Assembly: GCA_019634245.1 (NCBI GenBank)
Contig: JAHQVR010000350.1
Location: forward strand, 1-47,839
Source: Gammaproteobacteria bacterium
GTDB lineage: Bacteria; Pseudomonadota; Gammaproteobacteria; Granulosicoccales; Granulosicoccaceae
Direction: 5' to 3'
DNA: 47,839 bases
Part shown: positions 40,971 through 47,839 of the stretch, piece by piece
Numbering within the stretch: the first letter of the stretch is position 1
Layout of the letters: each line of letters begins with the position of its first letter
The notes under the pieces: generated by a model
Databases searched by the model: none
What the model was told of the DNA's origin: nothing
Seen by the model: the letters and a program-made list of their open reading frames with translations, nothing else
Program-made: the position numbers and the translations under genes

Positions 40971-42224
40971 ATGGTGCGGCTAATTTACTGTCGAATTCTT
41001 TTTGCCCTGTTATCGACTTCAATGCTCGTAACTAGTTGTGGAGGTGGTGGAGGAAATCTAGGGGCGCTGGATGACGACGCAGGCGGTTCTGGTGGTTCTA
41101 GTGATTCCGGTGGTTCTGGTGGTTGTACCTACGTTCTGTCAGAGGATATCTCCTCGCCAACCACTTTGGTCAATACGGCCTCTTATTGTGATTATGAGTT
41201 AGACGGTTGGGTTGAAGTGCGTTCGGTGCTCAACATCGAACCTGGCGTAGTTGTGCAAGCCAAGGCAGATGCTCGAATAGTGGTAGATGGCGGTGAAGTT
41301 CAGGCCGATGGAACCGCGCAAAACCGGATTGTGTTTGAAGGGTTAAGTCACGTTAGCGGGTATTGGCGAGGCATAGATATTATTGGTGGCCGTGCCAGTG
41401 TGTTCGACCACGTTGACGTAAAAGACGCCGGCCAAGTATGTCATATCAGTTTTTGTCCTGATGCGGGTTTTATTATTGATGACATATCTATCTCGATCAC
41501 CAATACAACCGTTTCCAACAGTTATGTGCATGGTATGTCCATTTTTGACGATGTAAATCTGACAGCATTTTCAAACAATCGTTTTTTTGGGAATGTGTGG
41601 GCGGGTTTGGTGATCGAGGCTGAGCTCGTACCTATTTTGGATTCTGATAGTGACTACCTTGGTGTTGGCGATGAAAATGGGCAACCTTTTGTTCGAATAA
41701 GCTCTGGGCGCCAGGAGCGAGGAGAGGTATTTCGGTGGAAATCGCTGAATGCTCCGTATTTTATTGGTAGCTATTTCTATGTCGAGGGAGGGATTTTGTA
41801 TCTGGAACCTGGAGTCGAAATCGTCTTCGGTGAAGATGCTTGGCTAAATGTGGAAGGAAATGGGGTTATACAATCCATGGGCACGGAGGGCTCGCCAAAC
41901 CTGTTTAGGGGATTGGTTGAGCAGCCTGGTTATTGGGATGGGATCGAATTGTATGACAGCCCCTGGCCTGAGAATACTTTTAGCTATACAACTATCTCTC
42001 ACACTGGCAGTTTGGAAAATCTCTCATCAACCTATGCCGCATTACGTTTAGAGGAATCTCAGGTCACACTAATCAGAAGTCGTTTCGTTGACAATGATCA
42101 ATGGGGTATTTGGTGTAACGAAGACCGACACCCCTATGAGCCAAGTATCATCTACGATGGTCTCGGGAATCAATTTGTGCGCAATAGGGCTGGTGACTAC
42201 AGTGCCAATTGTAGAATCCGTTAA
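40971..42224 (+). CDS. Beta-helix lipoprotein of unknown function
   Basis: This 417-residue secreted lipoprotein has the signal LLSTSMLVTSC with lipidated C23, then a Gly/Ser/Asp-rich linker (residues 24-50). The rest is a parallel beta-helix-like repeat. Two segments duplicate each other. One reads VRSVLNIEPGVVVQAKADARIVVDGGEVQADGTAQNRIVFEGL...YWRGIDI, the other LYLEPGVEIVFGEDAWLNVEGNGVIQSMGTEGSPNLFRGL...YWDGIEL. The fold suggests a polysaccharide lyase-like or adhesive surface protein, but no catalytic residues are recognised. A GGGAG precedes ATG 40971. It is convergent with alaX, 13 bp apart, and sits directly beside repeat cluster 1. Confidence 0.8.
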   Translation: MVRLIYCRILFALLSTSMLVTSCGGGGGNLGALDDDAGGSGGSSDSGGSGGCTYVLSEDISSPTTLVNTASYCDYELDGWVEVRSVLNIEPGVVVQAKADARIVVDGGEVQADGTAQNRIVFEGLSHVSGYWRGIDIIGGRASVFDHVDVKDAGQVCHISFCPDAGFIIDDISISITNTTVSNSYVHGMSIFDDVNLTAFSNNRFFGNVWAGLVIEAELVPILDSDSDYLGVGDENGQPFVRISSGRQERGEVFRWKSLNAPYFIGSYFYVEGGILYLEPGVEIVFGEDAWLNVEGNGVIQSMGTEGSPNLFRGLVEQPGYWDGIELYDSPWPENTFSYTTISHTGSLENLSSTYAALRLEESQVTLIRSRFVDNDQWGIWCNEDRHPYEPSIIYDGLGNQFVRNRAGDYSANCRIR

Positions 42225-42237
42225 ATTGACTTAGATA

Positions 42238-42951
42238 CTACTGGGCAAACACGACAGTAATTCGGCGATTTTGTTTTCCCTTATTTTCTATTTTCCGCAC
42301 CATTACCTGTCCAATTTCGGCGGTGGAAGCGATGTGTGTGCCGCCACACGCTTGTAGATCAACGCCTTCAAATTCCACCAATCGGATGGTACCTGCTGCG
42401 TTTGTGGGTGGCGCTACCGACATGGTACGCACCAAATTGGGATTGGCCGCCAACTCTTCGTTACTTATCCAGCGAGTACTCATTTTTACATCACGTTCAA
42501 CGATTTCCATTAGCTTGTTAGTAAGCTCTTCCTTATCCAAAGGTTCGTGAAGATCGAAATCCAGCCGAGCTCTATCGAGTTGGATACTGCCCCCATTGAC
42601 TGGGGCATTGATAATGGCGCACATCAGGTGCAGACAACTGTGTAGCCGCATCAGTTTGTACCGGTGTTCCCAATTTAACGTTTGGGTAACGGTGTCGCCG
42701 ATCTTTAGTTTTACCTCTGAGTCCGGGTCAACGATGACAAATTGCTCATTAGTATCGCGTTCTTTTCGTGTGTCGGTCACCTGGACGATGTCGCCGTCAC
42801 TGGTGCTCAAGGTGCCAGTATCACCGAGCTGCCCACCGCCGAGTGGGTAAAAGATACTTTGGTCGAATTGAATACCGCGTTCGTCTATCGCAGTAACCGT
42901 GGCAGTGCAGGTCTTTAAATACGCATCGTCGCGGTAGAGTTCTTTGGTCAA
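42238..42951 (-). CDS. alaX: Trans-editing alanyl-tRNA deacylase AlaX
   Basis: This 237-residue stand-alone editing domain of the AlaRS type has a fold start YPLGGGQLGDTG, zinc ligands H104-x3-H108 in RLHSCLHLM and the C202-x3-H206 pair in ACGGTHIAST. It should hydrolyse mischarged Ser- or Gly-tRNA(Ala). The start is a TTG at 42951, backed by a strong GAGGAA 6 nt upstream and overlapping the dnaE2 stop (TTGA). No in-frame ATG occurs before the catalytic region, so the TTG start is very likely. It lies downstream of the SOS-controlled dnaE2, so part of its expression may be SOS-induced. Confidence 0.9.
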   Translation of the reverse strand: MTKELYRDDAYLKTCTATVTAIDERGIQFDQSIFYPLGGGQLGDTGTLSTSDGDIVQVTDTRKERDTNEQFVIVDPDSEVKLKIGDTVTQTLNWEHRYKLMRLHSCLHLMCAIINAPVNGGSIQLDRARLDFDLHEPLDKEELTNKLMEIVERDVKMSTRWISNEELAANPNLVRTMSVAPPTNAAGTIRLVEFEGVDLQACGGTHIASTAEIGQVMVRKIENKGKQNRRITVVFAQ

Positions 42952-45900
42952 TGGAAATTCCTCGAATGCGTTGAGAGTTCCCCAAGCATCCAGCTTAAAT
43001 CTTCAATTTGTTTTGCCACCAGATGGCACACGCCCTGTTCACGCTGGGTGACACCTGAAACGCACACCATGGTGGTGCCGAGAATTTGTTTTCGATAGCG
43101 TTCTACTACGGCTTCCCAAATGATCACGTTGACACAGCCGTGCTCGTCTTCGAGAGTCATAAACAGTACACCATTGGCGCTGCCGGGTCGCTGCCGGACT
43201 TTAATGATACCGGCAAGTCTAGCTGATTTACCATCGGGAATTGACTCCCAGGCTGCTGAGTCGAGTATGCGTCGCTCGGTAAGCTGGCTGCGCAATAGCG
43301 CTAAGGGGTGTCGACCTAGTGTGAGACCGGTGGATAGGTAGTCGGCAACTATGTCTTCACCTTCAGTAGGCAAAGGTAGAGAGTAATTGGGCTCTTTAGC
43401 AGATGCATTACTGAGTAGTTTTGGTAACTGTTCGACACCCAGTAGATCCCACTGTGCATCATGACGACTGCCAGATATTTGTTTTAATGCACCGGCAATG
43501 GCTAACGCCTGTTGATCAGTTCTATTGATCCCGGTTCGGCGCACCAGGTCTTCAGCACTGGTAAAAGGGCTGCTTTCGCGAGCACCCAGTATTTTTTCGG
43601 CGCCAGTTGAGGAGAGCTTAGAGACGAGTCGAAAACCAAGCCGTACAGCCGGTCCGTTATCACCTCGCACCATCTTATGGTCCTGATCACTTAAATTGAT
43701 GTCAACCGGCAGTACTTGCACGCCATGGCGTCTGGCATCCTGAGTCAGGTCGCTGGGGTCGTAGAACCCAAGCGGCTGGCTATTGAGCATTGCGCATAAA
43801 AAAGCCGCTGGATAATGGCATTTCAAATAGCAGGACACATACACAAGTAGCGCAAAGCTTGCCGCATGAGATTCAGGGAACCCATACTCGCCAAAGCCTT
43901 CCACTTGTTTAAAAATCGCTTCTGCAAACTCTTCTTCGTAGCCTTTTTTCAGCATGCCGCCAATTAGTTTTTCTCGGAAAGTGGATACTGCGCCTGCGCG
44001 GCGCCAGGCGGCCATTGAGCGGCGCAGCTGATCGGCTTCACCGGCTGTAAAACCAGCGGCGACCATGGCTATTTCCATTACTTGTTCCTGAAATACGGGC
44101 ACACCCAGAGTTCGCTCCAGTACACGTTCAAGATCTTTGTTTGGGTAGGTAACAGGCAACGTGCCCTGGCGGCGTTGCAAATAGGGGTTCACCATACCGC
44201 CTTGAATGGGGCCAGGACGCACTATCGCGACTTCGATCACCAGATCATAGTAATTGCGTGGACGTAGTCTAGGGAGCATCGACATTTGTGCACGAGATTC
44301 AATTTGGAATACTCCCATGGTGTCGGCCTTACAAATCATATCGTAGGTAGGTGTGTCATCTGGTGGAATGGAAGCCATCGTGTAGTGTGTGCCGTGATAG
44401 CGTGCTATCCATTCAAAACTTTTACGAATTGCTGTGAGCATACCAAGTGCAAGAACATCCACTTTGAGTAAACCGAGTTCTTCAAGGTCGTCTTTGTCCC
44501 ATTGAATGATGGTTCGATCTGGCATGGCTGCGTTTTCAACGGGCACTAATGTGCTTAAGTCGCGATCGGAAATCACGAAACCACCGACATGTTGAGATAA
44601 ATGGCGTGGGAAGCCTAAAAGCTGTTCGAGTAACCAAGCAAAGCGTTTCATAAGAGGGCTGTGCGGATCAAAGCCCATGGATTCAAGCCGCTCTCCAATG
44701 ACATTTGCACCATCCCACCAGGCTAGCGATTTTGATAAGGCATCTACTTGCTCTTCAGATAGACCAATGGCTTTACCTATGTCGCGCACGGCGCTTTTCT
44801 TTCGGTAGGTGACTACAGTGGCTGCTAATGCTGCGCGATGCCGGCCATATTTGGCATAGATGTATTGAATCACTTCTTCCCGGCGTTCGTGTTCAAAATC
44901 AACATCAATGTCAGGGGGTTCATCGCGTTCTCTGGAAATGAACCGCTCGAATAACATACTGGTTCGGCTGGGGTCTACTTCGGTGATACCTAAACTAAAG
45001 CAGACTGCTGAGTTTGCTGCTGAGCCGCGCCCTTGACACAAAATGTTTTGATTTCGGGCAAAATTGACAATGTCATAGACTGTCAAGAAGTAAGACTCGT
45101 ACTGCATGTCTTGAATCAGTTTCAATTCGTAGTCGATTTGTTCCTGAACGTGTTCATCCGCACCATCTGGCCAACGCCAGCGCATACCTTCGTAGGTCAA
45201 TTGAGTCAAATATTCAGTGGAATCCATGCCTTCTGGAACGACTTCCCGTGGGTATTGATAATTCAACTCGCTTAGATCAAAGGTGCATAATGCAGCTACA
45301 TCAGCGCTGTTAATAAGTGCTTGTGGTGGATAGATAGAATCCAGAGCGCGTAGATCACGCAGATAACGCTCACCGTTAATGAATAATCGCCGACCCGCAT
45401 TGTCTAGAGTGCATGTATGACGAATACACGTCACAATATCTTGTAGTGCTCTACGTTTGCGTGTGTGCATATGAACATCACCGGCAGCGACGATAATTAA
45501 GCCATGTTTTTCAGATGTTTTAATGAGCCACTGGGTGTGTTTGTGATCGTACTGACCGTAGTGAAGTTCAAGTGTTGAAAACGTGTAGTTTCCTAAAGAT
45601 TTGAACCAACTGAATCGATGATCGATGTACTTATTATGTTTAGGAAAATACGGTGGTATCAGTAACAGGCAGCAGTCTTCGAGTCCGGCGCTGTCGATCA
45701 TTTCTTCAGTGACCTGGTAACTGCCTTTCTCGGCAGATCGTCGGGCTTCGGTAATTAGCCGGCACAGTCTGGAGTAGCCTTTAGTATTACGAACTAGTGC
45801 TACCAGCTTAAAACCATCATCAAGTGCAAACTCGCTACCAATGATCAATTGGAAAGGGAGCTCTTTACCCGCATCACTAGCCTCTTGCTTTAATTCCTTC

Positions 45901-46091
45901 ATCCGGCCATAGGCACGCACCACTCCAGCCATTGAGCACTCATCGGTTATGGCCAGAGCGCTGTAACCGAGAGTCAGCGCGGTTTCAACAAGTTCCTCTG
46001 GATGGGAGGCACCCCGCAGGAAGCTGAAATTACTTAAGCAATGCAGCTCTGCATAGGGTTTTATTGGGGGGAAGTCTGCCTTTATACTCAT
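42948..46091 (-). CDS. dnaE2: Error-prone DNA polymerase DnaE2
   Basis: This 1047-residue C-family polymerase has the normal DnaE2 length. The N-terminal PHP domain starts YAELHCLSNFSFLRGASHPEELVETALTLGYSALAITDE. The polymerase active site carries CQGRGSAANSAVCFSLGI and PPDIDVDFEHERREEVIQYIYAKYG (catalytic aspartates), with FPRHLSQHVGGFVIS. The C-terminus is an OB-fold domain (ARLAGIIKVRQRPGSANGVLFMTLEDEHG). DnaE2 copies damaged DNA in the SOS response, usually with ImuA and ImuB, and neither gene is next to it. A LexA box and sigma70 promoter lie immediately upstream of the ATG. The stop overlaps alaX. Confidence 0.95.
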   Translation of the reverse strand: MSIKADFPPIKPYAELHCLSNFSFLRGASHPEELVETALTLGYSALAITDECSMAGVVRAYGRMKELKQEASDAGKELPFQLIIGSEFALDDGFKLVALVRNTKGYSRLCRLITEARRSAEKGSYQVTEEMIDSAGLEDCCLLLIPPYFPKHNKYIDHRFSWFKSLGNYTFSTLELHYGQYDHKHTQWLIKTSEKHGLIIVAAGDVHMHTRKRRALQDIVTCIRHTCTLDNAGRRLFINGERYLRDLRALDSIYPPQALINSADVAALCTFDLSELNYQYPREVVPEGMDSTEYLTQLTYEGMRWRWPDGADEHVQEQIDYELKLIQDMQYESYFLTVYDIVNFARNQNILCQGRGSAANSAVCFSLGITEVDPSRTSMLFERFISRERDEPPDIDVDFEHERREEVIQYIYAKYGRHRAALAATVVTYRKKSAVRDIGKAIGLSEEQVDALSKSLAWWDGANVIGERLESMGFDPHSPLMKRFAWLLEQLLGFPRHLSQHVGGFVISDRDLSTLVPVENAAMPDRTIIQWDKDDLEELGLLKVDVLALGMLTAIRKSFEWIARYHGTHYTMASIPPDDTPTYDMICKADTMGVFQIESRAQMSMLPRLRPRNYYDLVIEVAIVRPGPIQGGMVNPYLQRRQGTLPVTYPNKDLERVLERTLGVPVFQEQVMEIAMVAAGFTAGEADQLRRSMAAWRRAGAVSTFREKLIGGMLKKGYEEEFAEAIFKQVEGFGEYGFPESHAASFALLVYVSCYLKCHYPAAFLCAMLNSQPLGFYDPSDLTQDARRHGVQVLPVDINLSDQDHKMVRGDNGPAVRLGFRLVSKLSSTGAEKILGARESSPFTSAEDLVRRTGINRTDQQALAIAGALKQISGSRHDAQWDLLGVEQLPKLLSNASAKEPNYSLPLPTEGEDIVADYLSTGLTLGRHPLALLRSQLTERRILDSAAWESIPDGKSARLAGIIKVRQRPGSANGVLFMTLEDEHGCVNVIIWEAVVERYRKQILGTTMVCVSGVTQREQGVCHLVAKQIEDLSWMLGELSTHSRNFH

Positions 46092-46093
46092 TG

Positions 46094-46129
46094 CTGTAAA
46101 AATATACAGTAATTATGCCCCATCATCAA
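46094..46129 (-). promoter_or_regulatory. SOS (LexA) box overlapping the dnaE2 promoter
   Basis: CTGT-N8-ACAG at 46094-46109 matches the LexA box, only 2 bp upstream of the dnaE2 ATG. On the minus strand the box contains a -10 TATATT (46101-46106), and TTGATG (46124-46129) lies 17 bp upstream as -35. Transcription would begin within a few bases of the ATG, giving a leaderless or nearly leaderless mRNA with no ribosome site. Confidence 0.88.
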
Positions 46130-46157
46130 TAATCCCAACCCTGCCACCCCAGATTCT

Positions 46158-46355
46158 GGGTCAGACCAAGCCGAAGAAATCTAATACCGAACCGGTGTCA
46201 TGATTCATCGTTAGGTCCGACCCGAATGTTTGCCTGGTCCGACCCCAGAGGCTTTGGCGCGGGGTTTCGTACCGTATGTGGGGGATTGAAGCGTTTGACC
46301 CTGATACTGAGGAGGTTTTGGGTCCGACCCGAGCGGGGGTTAGGTCCGACCCGGG
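46158..46355. repeat. GGGTCGGACC-type repeat cluster 2
   Basis: Five copies of the family seen at 40631 occur in the gap upstream of dnaE2: GGGTCAGACC (46158-46167), GGTCCGACCC (46214-46223), GGTCCGACCCC (46236-46246), the 11-bp palindrome GGGTCCGACCC (46320-46330) and GGTCCGACCC again (46343-46352). Most are in the reverse orientation relative to the first three of cluster 1. The stretch 46130-46406 holds no supported gene. Confidence 0.85.
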
Positions 46356-46406
46356 TGGGGGGATTGGGTCATAATGTGGGGGACAGTATTGAATAGGAGC
46401 ACAGCA

Positions 46407-46898
46407 GTGCAAAATCAATTGAAAAAAGCGTTGAAAGCGGCGGCTGAGATGCTAGATGAGCTTGAGGATTCAGTAGAGGACATCACTGAGGACTTACCCG
46501 AATCTCTATCGCGTTTACACGATGGCGCGACAAGCTCAATGAAATCGATTCGAGAAAAGCTCGATGATGCTATGGATAAGGCGGAATCCACCGCTGAGGA
46601 GGCCCAACTTCAAGCACACCTCGGTTTGATGGAGGCTAAGGATCGAATGGAGGCAGCTCGCCCGGTAGTGGAAGAACATTTAAAAAAATCCGCAGCCAAA
46701 GCGAAGACGGCCGTTGAAGAGTCGGAGTTACAAGCGAAACTAGCCTCTATGGAGGCCCGAGATTGGTGGGAGACCAGAGGTAAAGGTCTGTCAGAGCAAT
46801 TAGCTGAATCTGGCTCGGATTTAATGGCGGCTGCCAACCAAGCAGCCGACGAGCTAGAAGCTGCTATAAAGAACCTGAAGGAAAAGCCTCCCACATAG
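46407..46898 (+). CDS. Helical coiled-coil protein with internal duplication
   Basis: This 163-residue, highly charged, Ala/Glu/Lys-rich helical protein has no signal peptide. GTG 46407 with AGGAG 7 nt upstream is a better start than ATG 46374. Two related units are visible: AEEAQLQAHLGLMEAKDRMEAARPVVEEHLKKS and VEESELQAKLASMEARDWWETRGKGLSEQLAES. The pattern resembles apolipoprotein- or LEA-like amphipathic helices, which can bind membranes or act in stress, but no family is recognised. It is followed 53 bp later by the HAD gene. Confidence 0.65.
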   Translation: MQNQLKKALKAAAEMLDELEDSVEDITEDLPESLSRLHDGATSSMKSIREKLDDAMDKAESTAEEAQLQAHLGLMEAKDRMEAARPVVEEHLKKSAAKAKTAVEESELQAKLASMEARDWWETRGKGLSEQLAESGSDLMAAANQAADELEAAIKNLKEKPPT

Positions 46899-46951
46899 TC
46901 GGTCTCTTGAGTTGATGCAACTGAACACTAATTACTCTCGGTAGGGAAATC

Positions 46952-47560
46952 ATGTTGAAAAACCTGGTGTTGGATATTGGCAATGTGATATGTGAGTGGA
47001 ATGCACAAAAACTGGTAGCGTCCGTGTTTGATGACAAGTCAGAGCATACGCAAGCCATCGCCGATACGATAGGTCATGAAGACTGGTTAAACTTGGATCG
47101 TGGTACCTTAACCAAAGCTGATGCTATCAGTCGTGCACAACAAAGAAGTGATTTAAATCCAGACTCAATTGCCCAAATCTATGAAAACCTTCCCGCCTCG
47201 TTAACACCGTTCCAATCCTCTGTAGATGCTATGTACGAATTGGCCGAGCAGGGCGTACCTATTTATATTTTATCGAACATGCACGAACACTCCTGGCAAT
47301 ACTTGCATCGCACATTCCCTTTTTGGGAAACCTGTAAAGGGGTAGTGGTGTCTTGCGACACGGGTTTAGTGAAACCAGAATCAGAGATCTACGACCATGT
47401 GTGTGAACGCTTTTCATTAAACCCAGCTGAGTGCGTTTTTGTCGATGATATGCCTGAGAACGTAGAGGCAGCGATCGCTTGCGGTTGGCAATCGGTGCAG
47501 TTAACTGATCCGAACGAAGGTGGCAATCTATTTAGGTCGATTGTAGCTGGCTTTGGTTGA
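46952..47560 (+). CDS. HAD-superfamily hydrolase (YihX-like phosphatase)
   Basis: This 202-residue HAD enzyme of subfamily IA has a modified motif I, VLDIGNVICEW, where the usual second aspartate is replaced by glycine, as in YihX-type sugar phosphatases. Motif II is ILSNM, motif III is GLVKPESEIY, and motif IV is CVFVDDMPENV. A cap domain occupies residues about 20-85. Relatives hydrolyse glucose-1-phosphate or similar sugar phosphates; the substrate here is not proven. ATG 46952 follows an AGGGA ribosome site. Confidence 0.87.
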   Translation: MLKNLVLDIGNVICEWNAQKLVASVFDDKSEHTQAIADTIGHEDWLNLDRGTLTKADAISRAQQRSDLNPDSIAQIYENLPASLTPFQSSVDAMYELAEQGVPIYILSNMHEHSWQYLHRTFPFWETCKGVVVSCDTGLVKPESEIYDHVCERFSLNPAECVFVDDMPENVEAAIACGWQSVQLTDPNEGGNLFRSIVAGFG

Positions 47561-47839
47561 TACTCGCTAGCTGATTCGCACTCGTTGTTTTGATTAAATC
47601 CAGTGAGCCAGCTAGGAGGAAGTTTGCGCCGACAAACATGAGTATTCCGCTTAAGGCAATGGCGGCGAAAGCGTAATGGCTCCGATATCGCTCTATTGAT
47701 AGGTGCAGAGAAAACAATAGGGCATAGGTACTGTAAACCAGTGCCCCTGACAGCGCGACAGCGGTACCTAATGCCATCATGTGATGATGGGAAATAGTAC
47801 GGGCATCTATGTGGATAGTGATAGCGACCCACATAATGG
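47532..47839 (-). CDS. Membrane protein of unknown function, cut by window edge
   Basis: A leftward frame covers the window edge with at least two membrane helices (MMALGTAVALSGALVYSTYALLFSLHL and AFAAIALSGILMFVGANFLLAGSL). An ATG lies at 47834, but the frame remains open beyond it, so the true start may be outside. Its 3' end overlaps the end of the HAD gene by 29 bp in convergent orientation. It is not recognised. Confidence 0.5.
   Translation of the reverse strand, partial: IMWVAITIHIDARTISHHHMMALGTAVALSGALVYSTYALLFSLHLSIERYRSHYAFAAIALSGILMFVGANFLLAGSLDLIKTTSANQLASINQSQLQST

Noticed and set aside
46161..46418. Proline-rich minus-strand frame over repeat cluster 2
   Set aside because: It is made of the GGGTCGGACC repeats and overlaps the LexA-side spacer and the start of the coiled-coil gene; it has no family features.

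Overview
The window looks like chromosomal DNA of a free-living, probably marine gammaproteobacterium. The evidence is a LexA box of the enterobacterial/pseudomonad type in front of dnaE2, a rimB-rimK pair, a bacterial lipocalin, and a MoxR-DUF58-DUF4129-SpoIIM-RDD membrane locus. The genus cannot be fixed from sequence alone. I found no rRNA, tRNA, CRISPR array, intact insertion sequence or prophage.

Region 1 (1-10406) is the most distinctive part. It holds all six members of the ebo cluster (eboA, B, C, D, E, F), a cryptic small-molecule/metabolite-traffic locus known from cyanobacterial scytonemin clusters, pseudomonads and eustigmatophyte plastids. Here the cluster is split into three transcription blocks: eboA-eboB-aminotransferase leftward, eboF rightward, and eboD-eboE-eboC leftward. 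Three further genes lie among them: a class I/II aminotransferase, an FGGY sugar kinase and a small XRE regulator with a zinc ribbon. Cyclase, kinase, aminotransferase, prenyltransferase and phosphodiesterase together resemble an aminocyclitol-type pathway. That product is an inference.

Region 2 (10492-15096) runs rightward: a TMEM220-like membrane protein, an acyl-CoA synthetase and two GT4 glycosyltransferases, with translational-coupling overlaps at several junctions. Between the two glycosyltransferases sits a 44-codon chimeric relic of a tandem duplication.

Region 3 (15350-21435, leftward) is a probable sulfoacetate uptake and activation operon: a TctC-TctB-TctA tripartite transporter, then an acylating sulfoacetaldehyde dehydrogenase (SauS-like) and a sulfoacetate-CoA ligase (SauT-like). 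A LacI-type operator lies upstream, and a UUCG-loop terminator follows the binding-protein gene.

Region 4 (21629-31346, leftward) has a lipoprotein serine hydrolase with a palindromic operator upstream, then a six-gene membrane locus (RDD, SpoIIM, DUF4129, DUF4350, MoxR, DUF58) and a DUF805 protein.

Region 5 (31642-37821, rightward) carries a fructose-type ABC importer with its associated kinase (frcBCAK), again with a UUCG terminator after the binding-protein gene. It then carries rimB-rimK and an AstE/AspA-like zinc hydrolase.

Region 6 (37825-47839) holds an old yellow enzyme homologue, a lipocalin and a VOC protein. Next comes a block bounded on both sides by GGGTCGGACC-type repeat clusters. 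The block contains a beta-helix lipoprotein, a trans-editing AlaX and dnaE2. dnaE2 has an SOS promoter so close to its ATG that the mRNA may be leaderless. The window ends with a coiled-coil protein, a HAD phosphatase and a partial membrane protein.
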